A DNA stretch of 60,351 nt, taken from NCBI GenBank assembly GCA_902464405.1, contig CABQJD010000010.1:1-60351 (forward strand), read 5' to 3'. This document shows positions 1 through 7,117 of the stretch, one piece after another. The notes beneath the pieces are model-generated. The model made no database searches. It was not told the DNA's origin and saw nothing but the letters and a program-made list of their open reading frames with translations. The stretch is from an uncultured Actinomycetaceae bacterium (GTDB taxonomy: Bacteria > Actinomycetota > Actinomycetes > Actinomycetales > Actinomycetaceae). A program made the position numbers and the translations under genes. Each line of letters starts with the position of its first letter. Position 1 is the first letter of the stretch.

Positions 1-112
1 TGATGGATATGAGCAGACGCTCGCGCAAATGAGCGCGCAGGAAAAGAATGCCATTTCTCATCGTCGGCAAGCTTTTGAGGCGTTGGCACCTAAAATCGCA
101 GAAATTCTTTAA
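1..112 (+). CDS. rdgB: RdgB/HAM1 XTP/dITP diphosphatase, C-terminal end (partial)
   Basis: The window opens inside a reading frame (codons start at base 2) that ends at a TAA at 110-112. The visible 36 residues contain the stretch EKNAISHR, the conserved C-terminal signature of the RdgB/HAM1 family, which hydrolyses XTP, dITP and ITP to monophosphates and keeps deaminated purines out of DNA and RNA. In actinobacteria the gene usually follows rph (RNase PH), which would lie left of the window. Only the tail is seen, so the start, length and catalytic residues cannot be checked. The family call rests on the short signature and its position at the very end of the protein. Confidence 0.75.
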   Translation, partial: DGYEQTLAQMSAQEKNAISHRRQAFEALAPKIAEIL

Positions 113-120
113 GTAATCGT

Positions 121-224
121 CACGCCAGGGCAATTGCTGCGCTTAAGCAGGCACCACGCCAAAGCAATTGCTGCGTTTGAGTGCTCGTTACGCTAAGTCA
201 CACCAGCACGCCAAAAATCGCGTG
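121..224 (+). repeat. Degenerate 34-bp direct repeats downstream of rdgB
   Basis: Two imperfect copies with period 34 (121-154 and 155-188) share the core CACGCCA...GCAATTGCTGCG, and a third partial CACGCCAAA occurs near 209. They lie between the rdgB stop and the minus-strand terminator at 431. No convincing gene is seen in 113-430: the one open frame there (181-417) has no ribosome binding site and no recognisable sequence. Confidence 0.5.
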
Positions 225-430
225 TTTTGATTATTGTTCATGTGCTGCTGCTCAAACTTTTACCCTCTGCATCAAGATTACTATTCACGATTACTTTCAC
301 AAGGAAAACGAGAGTGTACGAGGATTGATAATTGCTACGGCGCTGGTAACTGCGCCAAAAATGGTGGTTGCGCTGACAAGAGGTGAAAGGAATAGTCGTG
401 CCGAAAAGAACGGTTAAGCAAAAAAGGGTA

Positions 431-454
431 TAAAAAACGGACCTCTTTGTCCGT
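431..454 (-). terminator. Rho-independent terminator of the 38-aa small gene
   Basis: A 6-bp stem (437-442 with 449-454, ACGGAC/GTCCGT) is followed on the minus strand by six T (431-436). Two further small hairpins lie just before it on the same transcript (CTAGC/GCTAG around 464-477 and CCAAC/GTTGG around 479-494). The arrangement is a classic intrinsic terminator for a minus-strand transcript and supports the small gene at 512-628 being real. Confidence 0.75.
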
Positions 455-511
455 CTTCCATCTAGCTTTTGCTAGTGCCAACCACCTTGTTGGCTCTATT
501 GTGCGTTCTTC

Positions 512-628
512 TTAGCCCATGAATGATGCTGGGAAGAACAATTCGTTGCGGATTTCTGCTTGATGAGCGCGAGCTTCAATCATGTCGCGGTTCATGCTCT
601 TATCGCTGCGGAAAAAATTCTTGAACAT
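512..628 (-). CDS. 38-aa small protein of unknown function
   Basis: A 39-codon frame starts with ATG (626-628) and ends with TAA (512-514). It has a consensus Shine-Dalgarno AGGAGGTG at 635-642, six bases before the ATG, and an intrinsic terminator about 60 bp after the stop. The product begins MFKNFFRSDKSM, is rich in charged residues in its middle (several Arg, Glu and Asp) and ends in a hydrophobic FFPASFMG. There is no signal peptide and no clear membrane segment. I do not recognise the family. It appears to be a monocistronic small-protein gene and is too short for most gene callers. The ribosome binding site and terminator together make expression likely; the function is unknown. Confidence 0.7.
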   Translation of the reverse strand: MFKNFFRSDKSMNRDMIEARAHQAEIRNELFFPASFMG

Positions 629-899
629 CCAATTCACCTCCTAGCGTCTTTCTCATGGCTCTCACGAGAAGAGCCTTTATTGTTTCGATAGCTTGTTGTT
701 TCCAACAATTCCATTCTAGACTTTTGGCGGAAAGAATCATAGTGGAGAACTTGTCAGACACATCTCATTGCGTGTTTTATCTGATTGTTGAATATACTCT
801 CTGCTCTTTGTAAATGCTCGTAAATGCTCGGGAGAATATATCACTCTAAGTGAAATCTTCTTTGTGTATTTGTTGTGATTCAGATGGTATTTCATCGTT
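629..899. other. Intergenic region upstream of the small gene
   Basis: No gene is seen. The region holds two hairpins: a GGCTCT/AGAGCC stem at 658-676, followed on the plus strand by TTTATTGTTT, and a 6-bp palindromic stem with a tetraloop near 688-703 (TTGTTG, loop GAAA on the minus strand). On the minus strand both would fall in the 5' leader of the 38-aa gene, so they could be leader structure or operator. No clear promoter hexamers could be assigned. Confidence 0.4.
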
Positions 900-1430
900 T
901 CAACATGCATTCAGATAGGCAAGTGCGCGCTTAAGAATTACTGCGTGGCTCGATGCTATTTCTGCCTGCAGTTCTGCAGTGTTCAGCTCGCCAAGCGTAA
1001 ACCACGAAAACTCCACTGCATCAGACACAGCTTCGGCGTCACCAGCAATAGGAACCACATATCCCAAAGAGACGGCATGCTGGCGTTCATCTACAAGTGT
1101 CTCACCAGGAGTGGGGAAGTATTCGCCTACAGTAAAGGGAATAAGGGAGGCAGGAAGCTGGGGGATCGCCATATCTCCCAGGTCGTGTTCGATATTTCGA
1201 ATAATGGCTGCATGAATACTTTCGTGAAAGAGTACGCGGCCGCTGACGATTGTGCGTACGAGACCAGAATCGTTGGCACACAGCAATAAACCAACTGCGG
1301 CAAGATGTCCGTTATCGTCTAGGCGCACAGGTACAATATCTACATAAAGTATCGGAACTTTGGTGCGCACAAACGCCAATTCTTCAGGGGAAAGCCACGG
1401 TTCCATATCGTCTGCTGAAATATCGTGCAT
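900..1430 (-). CDS. DUF4916 family protein (Nudix-like)
   Basis: The protein begins MHDISADDMEPWLSPEELAF and continues with the conserved blocks typical of actinobacterial DUF4916 proteins: VPILYVDIVPV, VSGRVLFHESI, PFTVGEYFPTPGET and ERQHAVSLGYVVPI. The family is annotated as Nudix-hydrolase-like, but the reaction is not established and the canonical Nudix box is not evident. I chose the ATG at 1428-1430 (176 aa) because the family starts at this point. The open frame extends a further 46 codons upstream, but that part would overlap the divergent gene at 1476. No good Shine-Dalgarno is visible. The divergent start is only 45 bp away, so the two genes must share a compact promoter region. Confidence 0.75.
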   Translation of the reverse strand: MHDISADDMEPWLSPEELAFVRTKVPILYVDIVPVRLDDNGHLAAVGLLLCANDSGLVRTIVSGRVLFHESIHAAIIRNIEHDLGDMAIPQLPASLIPFTVGEYFPTPGETLVDERQHAVSLGYVVPIAGDAEAVSDAVEFSWFTLGELNTAELQAEIASSHAVILKRALAYLNAC

Positions 1431-1475
1431 ATACTGATTGTGCCAGCTTTGAGCGGAATATGGGAGAATAAAACT

Positions 1476-1796
1476 ATGCAGAAATACGAAGTCCCGATGA
1501 TACTTCTGGGCAGTATATTCGTTATCGTCATGGCTGTGCTCGGCTGGTGTTCCGCATGGCTCACTCATTGGGATCCTGCAGTTGTGTTAATTTGTGCAGT
1601 CGCTAGTTGCTGTGTGCTTCTGATGGGCATCGGGTGGTACAAAGGTGCAATGATGTGGGTTGCAACAAGCGTGCTGTGCTGCGCTGTGCTTTTCCCAACG
1701 CCGTGGGGGCTGATTCCGATGGCAATCGGTTTCGTGATTTTTATGATGATTCTAGGGCTTCGTCTTTTTGAGATGCTCGATGAAAAGGAGAAATAG
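1476..1796 (+). CDS. Small membrane protein, unknown function
   Basis: The product has 106 residues. I chose the ATG at 1476, preceded by GGGAGA, rather than an in-frame ATG at 1425 that has no ribosome binding site. Three to four hydrophobic segments fill the protein (about residues 7-26, 33-49, 54-70 and 76-95) and it ends in a charged tail EMLDEKEK. The stop codon overlaps the first base of the bcp start, so the two are translationally coupled. I do not recognise a family. The likely location is the cytoplasmic membrane. Confidence 0.65.
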   Translation: MQKYEVPMILLGSIFVIVMAVLGWCSAWLTHWDPAVVLICAVASCCVLLMGIGWYKGAMMWVATSVLCCAVLFPTPWGLIPMAIGFVIFMMILGLRLFEMLDEKEK

Positions 1797-2281
1797 TGGT
1801 GGAAAGAGTTGTGTTGGAGCCTGGGCAGAAAGCTCCCGAATTTGAGCTTCCAATTGCTGGTGGCGGGAGCGTTTCTTTATCGGATGAAGTGAGTAAAGCT
1901 CAGCGTGGAGTGGTGGTGTATTTCTATCCTCGCGCTATGACTCCAGGTTGCACAAAAGAGGCGTGCGATTTTCGTGATTCTGAAAATTCCTTGCGTGCTG
2001 CAGGCTACACTGTGATTGGAATTTCTGGTGATTCGGTGCAGCGCCTAGAGAAGTTCGTTGCCAAGGAATCTCTTAATTTCCCGCTTGCTTGTGACGAAGA
2101 TCGTTCAGTTATGATGGCATACGGAGCGTTTGGGGAGAAAAAGAACTATGGCAAGCTGGTTCAAGGCGTCATTCGGTCAACGTTTGTGGTAGATAAAAAT
2201 GGTGTGCTGAGCAATGTGCAATACAACGTGAAAGCGACTGGGCACGTGGCACGTCTGCGCAAGCAGCTAGAGATTGATTGA
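1796..2281 (+). CDS. bcp: Thiol peroxidase, Bcp/PrxQ-type peroxiredoxin
   Basis: This is a 161-aa thioredoxin-fold peroxidase that reduces hydrogen peroxide and organic hydroperoxides with thioredoxin as electron donor. The motif TPGCTKEACDFRD (around residues 48-60) carries the peroxidatic Cys and, five residues on, the second Cys typical of the BCP subfamily. The N-terminal PGQKAPEFELP and the later GISGDSVQRLEKF blocks are also standard. The start is a GTG at 1796 that overlaps the TAG of the preceding membrane-protein gene by one base and has AAAGGAG just upstream. It forms a two-gene unit with that gene. A 12-bp perfect palindrome (GATCAGCTGATC, 2280-2291) overlaps the stop. Confidence 0.92.
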   Translation: MVERVVLEPGQKAPEFELPIAGGGSVSLSDEVSKAQRGVVVYFYPRAMTPGCTKEACDFRDSENSLRAAGYTVIGISGDSVQRLEKFVAKESLNFPLACDEDRSVMMAYGAFGEKKNYGKLVQGVIRSTFVVDKNGVLSNVQYNVKATGHVARLRKQLEID

Positions 2282-2427
2282 TCAGCTGATCGCTGAGTGG
2301 TCGATCCAGCGGTGAGTTGGTGTAAAAGTTAGCATGAAGTCAGTGCTAAGTTGGCTTGGGGCAGAGGATATGGCGTCTCGCGCCCTAAAAGCTTAGGCGT
2401 GGATTTCGCTGTTTGCTCAAGGTTCGG

Positions 2428-2433
2428 TATGCT
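2428..2433 (+). promoter_or_regulatory. Likely -10 element of tRNA-Leu
   Basis: TATGCT lies 12 bases before the mature tRNA 5' end, which fits a start of transcription near 2440. A convincing -35 hexamer at standard spacing was not found. Confidence 0.4.
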
Positions 2434-2445
2434 AATCATGCACTT

Positions 2446-2527
<82 letters not shown>

Positions 2528-2532
2528 CTTAG

Positions 2533-2556
2533 TTTTTCTTGATATATCAAGGAAAA
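2533..2556. terminator. Palindrome after tRNA-Leu (possible terminator or operator)
   Basis: A perfect 14-bp palindrome CTTGATATATCAAG (2538-2551) is flanked by TTTTT on the left and AAAA on the right, extending the symmetry to 2533-2556. It is AT-rich and starts six bases after the tRNA end, so it may terminate the tRNA transcript, but an operator for the downstream phosphorylase gene is equally possible. Confidence 0.4.
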
Positions 2557-2796
2557 GCAACTATGTTAGAACGTTTGTAGCGCAAAAGTGATAGAGCGAA
2601 AAATTTTCTGCGGCAATGTTGTTCACTTTACTTTTTTAGCAGGTGCGCATAAAGGGTGGTATATATAACGGCACGTATATGTGACGTGATGATTTATGTG
2701 AGTTTTTGGCAATTTTCCCCATGGCAGATGCTACTCTTATCTACGTATCAAATTCAGGTTCTGCACATTGCGTGTGCTCGATAAAGTGAGGTTTTC

Positions 2797-4959
2797 ATGG
2801 CGGATAGTTTGAGTTTTGGGCGCGTCACCATTCCAACAGATCTAGATGTTGTTCCCCAGACGATCGAAGTTGCCAAACTGTGGGGTGCAGATGCGATTCG
2901 TGACGCTGATGGCACTGATTTTCCTCCAGAGCTTGCCGATACAGATCTCAAGGTTTATTCCACGTACTACACCACACGTAAAGATAATGCCTGGGCAAAA
3001 GCCAACCCTGATGAAGTGCAGCAATGCTATATTATGACGGGTTTCCACACGGCGGAAGATGCTCCGCTGAGCATTGAGCTGATGGGTAATATCAGTGAAG
3101 AGCTAATGAAAGTCAATACCCACGACGATATGAAGCGCTGGTGGGAAGTCATTGATCGCAGCACGGGTGAGATCGTGCCGCCTGATGGCTGGAGCTACTG
3201 CGAAGAAACGGGATGTGTCGTCATCGAAAATCCAATCCCGTACCACGAATACACTGTCTCATTCCTCACCTATCTCATCTGGGATCCGGTGCATATGTAT
3301 AATTCCGTCACCAATGATTGGACGGACGTTGAGCACCAGATTACTTTCGATGTGCGCCAGCCCAAGACCCATAAATTTACGATGGAGCGCCTGCGTAAGT
3401 TCATTGCGGATCATCCTTATGTAGACGTGATTCGATATACCACGTTCTTCCATCAGTTCACTCTCGTATTCGATAAACTTCGCCGAGAAAAGTATGTGGA
3501 TTGGTATGGCTATTCAAATTCTGTTTCGCCGTATATTTTGGATCAGTTTGAACGTGAAGTGGGCTATAAATTCCGCCCAGAATTTATTGTAGATCAGGGT
3601 TATCATAATAATCAGTACCGTGTGCCCAGCAAAGAGTATCTCGATTTTATGGCGTTTCAGCGCCGTGAAGTGGCAAAACTTGCCAAAGAGATGGTGGATA
3701 TTACTCACGAGCTTGGTAAAGAAGCAATGATGTTTCTTGGAGATCATTTCATTGGCACCGAGCCGTATATGGACGAGTTCGCCACAATCGGTCTGGATGC
3801 CGTGGTTGGCTCGGTAGGTAACGGCTCCACACTTCGTTTAATCTCTGATATCCCTGGAGTGTCTTATACAGAAGGACGTTTACTGCCGTACTTCTTCCCA
3901 GATGTTTTCTGCGAAGGCGGAGATCCTCTTAAAGAAGCGAAAGTAAACTGGGTGACGGCACGTCGTGCTATTTTGCGTAAGCCTATTGATCGTATCGGTT
4001 ATGGTGGCTATCTGAAGCTTGCGCTTGAATTCCCAGAATTCGTCGATTACGTCACGGAAGTGACGAATGAATTCCGCGAGCTTTATGAAAACGTGAAGGG
4101 CACGACTCCTTATTGTGCTAAGCGTGTGGCAGTGCTGAATTCATGGGGCAAGTGCCGTTCATGGGGTGCGCACATGGTGCATCATGCTCTTTATCAAAAG
4201 TCTAATTATTCGTATGCAGGTGTGATTGAAGCTCTTTCTGGTGCTCCTTTTGATGTGCGCTTCATTAACTTTGATGACGTACGCGCAGGTGCTTTGGACG
4301 ATATTGATGTGCTCATCAACGTAGGTGATGGAGATACTGCTCATACGGGCGCCAGCATTTGGGAAGATTCAGAAATCTCTGCACTTGTGAAAGGTTTTGT
4401 GCATCGCGGAGGCGGGCTGATTGGTGTGGGTGAGCCCGGTGGGCATCAATACCAAGGGCGTTATCTACAGCTGGCGTCGGTTGTTGGCGTGGAAAAAGAA
4501 ACGTGCTTTACTCTTGGCTACGATAAATATAATTGGGACGAGAATCGCGATCATTTTATTCTGGCAGATGTGCAAGGAGAGCTGAACGTCGGCGAAGGTA
4601 AGCGCTATATGTATGCGCTTGAAAATACTGAGGTGCTCGTAGCTCCCGATAAAGAAGTGCAGATGGCTGTAAATGAATACGGAAAAGGCCGTGGCGTGTA
4701 TATTTCAGGTTTGCCATATTCTTTCGAGAATGCGCGCGTATTGCAGCGGGCTGTGCTCTGGGCTTCGCATTCTGAGGATCAGTTGCATGAATGGTTCTCC
4801 ACGAATCAAAACGTGGATGTGCATGCATATGTGGCAAATGGTAAATACTGCGTGGTCAATAATACTTACGAACCGCAGAGCACTACGGTGTATCGCGGAG
4901 ACGGCAGCAGTTTCGATCTCGATCTCGAAGCGAATGCGATTCTCTGGTACAACATCTAG
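2797..4959 (+). CDS. lnpA: 1,3-beta-galactosyl-N-acetylhexosamine phosphorylase (GH112)
   Basis: The 720-aa protein matches the full length of the GH112 phosphorylases, cytoplasmic enzymes that cleave lacto-N-biose I and galacto-N-biose with phosphate to give galactose 1-phosphate and GlcNAc or GalNAc. It opens with the family block GRVTIPTDLDVVP. The LGDHFIGTEPY block contains Asp316, at about the position of the catalytic acid of the Bifidobacterium enzyme (from memory of that family). The ATG at 2797 has GTGAGG a few bases upstream. In bifidobacteria this gene sits with a sugar transporter, nahK, galT and galE; here it stands alone between tRNA-Leu and gltX, so partner enzymes must be elsewhere. 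Together with the sialidase at 14.6 kb it points to use of host mucin or milk glycans. Confidence 0.9.
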   Translation: MADSLSFGRVTIPTDLDVVPQTIEVAKLWGADAIRDADGTDFPPELADTDLKVYSTYYTTRKDNAWAKANPDEVQQCYIMTGFHTAEDAPLSIELMGNISEELMKVNTHDDMKRWWEVIDRSTGEIVPPDGWSYCEETGCVVIENPIPYHEYTVSFLTYLIWDPVHMYNSVTNDWTDVEHQITFDVRQPKTHKFTMERLRKFIADHPYVDVIRYTTFFHQFTLVFDKLRREKYVDWYGYSNSVSPYILDQFEREVGYKFRPEFIVDQGYHNNQYRVPSKEYLDFMAFQRREVAKLAKEMVDITHELGKEAMMFLGDHFIGTEPYMDEFATIGLDAVVGSVGNGSTLRLISDIPGVSYTEGRLLPYFFPDVFCEGGDPLKEAKVNWVTARRAILRKPIDRIGYGGYLKLALEFPEFVDYVTEVTNEFRELYENVKGTTPYCAKRVAVLNSWGKCRSWGAHMVHHALYQKSNYSYAGVIEALSGAPFDVRFINFDDVRAGALDDIDVLINVGDGDTAHTGASIWEDSEISALVKGFVHRGGGLIGVGEPGGHQYQGRYLQLASVVGVEKETCFTLGYDKYNWDENRDHFILADVQGELNVGEGKRYMYALENTEVLVAPDKEVQMAVNEYGKGRGVYISGLPYSFENARVLQRAVLWASHSEDQLHEWFSTNQNVDVHAYVANGKYCVVNNTYEPQSTTVYRGDGSSFDLDLEANAILWYNI

Positions 4960-5079
4960 TAAGGGTGTGCGCTGAGTAAAAAATCAGAGACTACGTATGT
5001 TTTCTCTTACTTTGAAAGTGAGATTGAATGTGAGAGAAAAATTAAGTGATTACAGTGCTTAAATTCCTTAGAGATTAGT

Positions 5080-5115
5080 GTGTGGGGTGGAAAATTTAGG
5101 TTTCCCACCCCACAC
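5080..5115 (+). terminator. Strong hairpin, probable lnpA terminator
   Basis: An 11-bp perfect GC-rich stem (5080-5090 with 5105-5115, GTGTGGGGTGG) can be extended by three A-T pairs past a one-base bulge. It is not followed by a T tract, as is common for actinobacterial terminators. It lies 120 bp after the lnpA stop. Confidence 0.5.
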
Positions 5116-5365
5116 GCATAGTTTCGGATTAGATAGTTTCAGATTATTCTAAACGTATCTGGTCTAGTGTGATCTTGCTCTATAGCGAAATAACCTGATT
5201 TGCAAGTTAAGCGTTAAAAAGAGTTAAAAGTATATCTTTTGACGCTTAGCTCCGATTTGCAATGTGTATGCGTATGCAGATGTTTCGGCTAGTGCATTCA
5301 TTAAGCCTGTGTGCGAGTTTTCTCGCAATCATTTGTGCGGTGATACTCTGCGGCTGAGTGCGCGG

Positions 5366-5371
5366 TAGAAT
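5366..5371 (+). promoter_or_regulatory. gltX -10 element, leaderless start
   Basis: TAGAAT is followed by exactly seven bases and then the ATG at 5379, and no Shine-Dalgarno precedes that ATG. This is the pattern of a leaderless actinobacterial transcript starting at the A of the start codon. The -35 region is weak. Confidence 0.6.
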
Positions 5372-5378
5372 AGCGCAC

Positions 5379-6893
5379 ATGACTACTGTTCCTGAAGTGA
5401 TTCCTGGCGAAAACGTTCGCGTTCGATTCTGCCCAAGCCCCACTGGTACTCCGCATGTTGGTATGGTACGCACATGCCTATTCAACTGGGCATATGCGCG
5501 TCACACGGGCGGCACATTCGTTTTCCGTATCGAAGATACGGATGCGGCGCGAGACAGTCAAGAGAGCTACCAGCAGATTCTCGATTCTCTTGCATGGCTT
5601 GGAATCACGTGGGACGAAGGAACTGAGGTTGGCGGACCGCATGGGCCGTATCGTCAGAGTGAACGCATGGATATTTATCGTGACGTTGCGGCGCAGCTCC
5701 TTAAAGCTGGCTACGCCTACGAAAGCTACAGCACACCAGAAGAGGTAGAGGCGCGTCACCTAGCTAAAGGCGAAGATCCAAAACTTGGCTACGATGGCTT
5801 TGATCGTGACCTTACTTCTGAGCAAATCGCGGCGTATAAAGCTGAGGGGCGTAAGCCCGTGCTGCGTATGCGTATGCCTGATGAGGATATTACGTTTACT
5901 GATCTTGTGCGCGGCGAGATTACTTTTAAGGCAGGTTCAGTGCCCGATTATGTGATTGTGCGGGCAAATGGCGATCCTCTTTATACGCTCACTAATCCTG
6001 TGGACGATGCGATGATGGAAATCAATCACGTGTTGCGCGGTGAAGACCTGCTCAGCTCTACGCCGCGTCAGATCGTTTTATATCGTGCGCTTATCGATCT
6101 TGGTATTGCGCAGTATATGCCGCTTTTCGGGCATCTTCCTTATGTGATGGGGGAGGGAAATAAAAAACTTTCCAAGCGTGATCCAGAGTCGAATCTTTTG
6201 CTGCATCGTGAGCGCGGCATGATTCCTGAGGGTTTGCTCAACTATTTGGCTTTGCTGGGTTGGAGTATTGCGCCAGACCGCGATATTTTCTCAAGCGAGG
6301 AGCTTGCTGCTGAATTTGATGTGGAGCGTGTGAGCCCAAATCCTGCACGTTTTGACGATAAGAAATGCGTGGCAATCAACGCTGAGCATATTCGTATGCT
6401 CGATATAAATGATCTGCGTGATCGTTTAGTGCCCTATCTTACGCAGGCTGGCGTGCTCAGTGCAGCAAGTTTTGACGAATGCGACGCTGAAACTCAGCGC
6501 CTGCTCACAGGGGCGGCGCCTCTTGTGCAGACTCGTATCCAGCTATTGGGCGAGGCAGCGAAACTTATGGCATTTTTGTTTAAGCGCTGTGACGAGATTG
6601 AATACGACGAAAAAGCTGTGGCTAAGCTGCGAGATACAACGCCTGCCGTTTTTGCTGCAGCAGCTGAAGCATTTGCAGCTATTCCAGCTGATGATTTCAC
6701 GGCAGAAAATATCAAAGCAAGCTTTGATGAGCGCGTTGTTGCAGCGCTCGATGTGAAGCCTCGGTTTGCCTATGCGCCGCTCTTCGTGGCGATGACGGGC
6801 ACGAACGTGAGTTTGCCTGTGATCGATTCCATGGCGCTGCTCGGCAAAGAGGAGACTCTTGCTCGTATTGAGCGCTGTGCTGCTGCGTTATGA
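5379..6893 (+). CDS. gltX: Glutamyl-tRNA synthetase
   Basis: This 504-aa class I aminoacyl-tRNA synthetase charges tRNA-Glu, and in most actinobacteria also tRNA-Gln for later amidation. The HIGH motif appears as HVGM (residues 26-29, after PSPTGTP) and the KMSKS loop as KLSKR (263-267). The block VLRGEDLLSSTPRQ is typical of the catalytic domain. The start at 5379 was preferred over an in-frame GTG at 5358 because the protein homologous to GluRS starts here and a TAGAAT -10 box lies seven bases upstream, suggesting a leaderless mRNA. The gene is monocistronic and faces the murE-like gene on the opposite strand. Confidence 0.95.
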   Translation: MTTVPEVIPGENVRVRFCPSPTGTPHVGMVRTCLFNWAYARHTGGTFVFRIEDTDAARDSQESYQQILDSLAWLGITWDEGTEVGGPHGPYRQSERMDIYRDVAAQLLKAGYAYESYSTPEEVEARHLAKGEDPKLGYDGFDRDLTSEQIAAYKAEGRKPVLRMRMPDEDITFTDLVRGEITFKAGSVPDYVIVRANGDPLYTLTNPVDDAMMEINHVLRGEDLLSSTPRQIVLYRALIDLGIAQYMPLFGHLPYVMGEGNKKLSKRDPESNLLLHRERGMIPEGLLNYLALLGWSIAPDRDIFSSEELAAEFDVERVSPNPARFDDKKCVAINAEHIRMLDINDLRDRLVPYLTQAGVLSAASFDECDAETQRLLTGAAPLVQTRIQLLGEAAKLMAFLFKRCDEIEYDEKAVAKLRDTTPAVFAAAAEAFAAIPADDFTAENIKASFDERVVAALDVKPRFAYAPLFVAMTGTNVSLPVIDSMALLGKEETLARIERCAAAL

Positions 6894-6970
6894 TTGTCAG
6901 CGTTACGCCGTTATAAACGAAGTGTATTGTATAAACGGGGTGCCGTTATTGCTGATTACTTTATGCAATG

Positions 6971-7022
6971 AGGCGCTTTTATGCGCCTAGTTTGCGCCAG
7001 CTGAATTCAGTTTGCGCCAGCT
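6971..7022 (+). repeat. Hairpin and 14-bp direct repeats in the gltX/murE convergent gap
   Basis: A 6-bp stem AGGCGC/GCGCCT (6971-6976 and 6983-6988) is followed by two exact copies of AGTTTGCGCCAGCT (6989-7002 and 7009-7022) separated by GAATTC. Further on, TTGCAATGAT occurs twice (near 7055 and 7080). The hairpin may end transcripts from either strand; the repeats have no obvious role. Confidence 0.5.
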
Positions 7023-7117
7023 AGGTTGGTTTGCTGCACTTCGGCAGCGCGTTGCAATGATTTGTTCCAAACAGTGCCTTGCAATGATCTGTTTTTCAGC
7101 TGTGCATGCCCTCATTC

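Larger units (their letters stand above)
4960..5378. other. Intergenic region between lnpA and gltX
   Basis: No gene is seen in these 419 bp. The region carries the strong hairpin at 5080-5115 and the gltX -10 element at 5366-5371. The rest is AT-rich and without recognisable structure. Confidence 0.5.

Noticed and set aside
181..417. Open frame of 78 codons after rdgB
   Set aside because: No ribosome binding site, unusual composition, and it overlaps degenerate repeats; it also runs against a minus-strand terminator.
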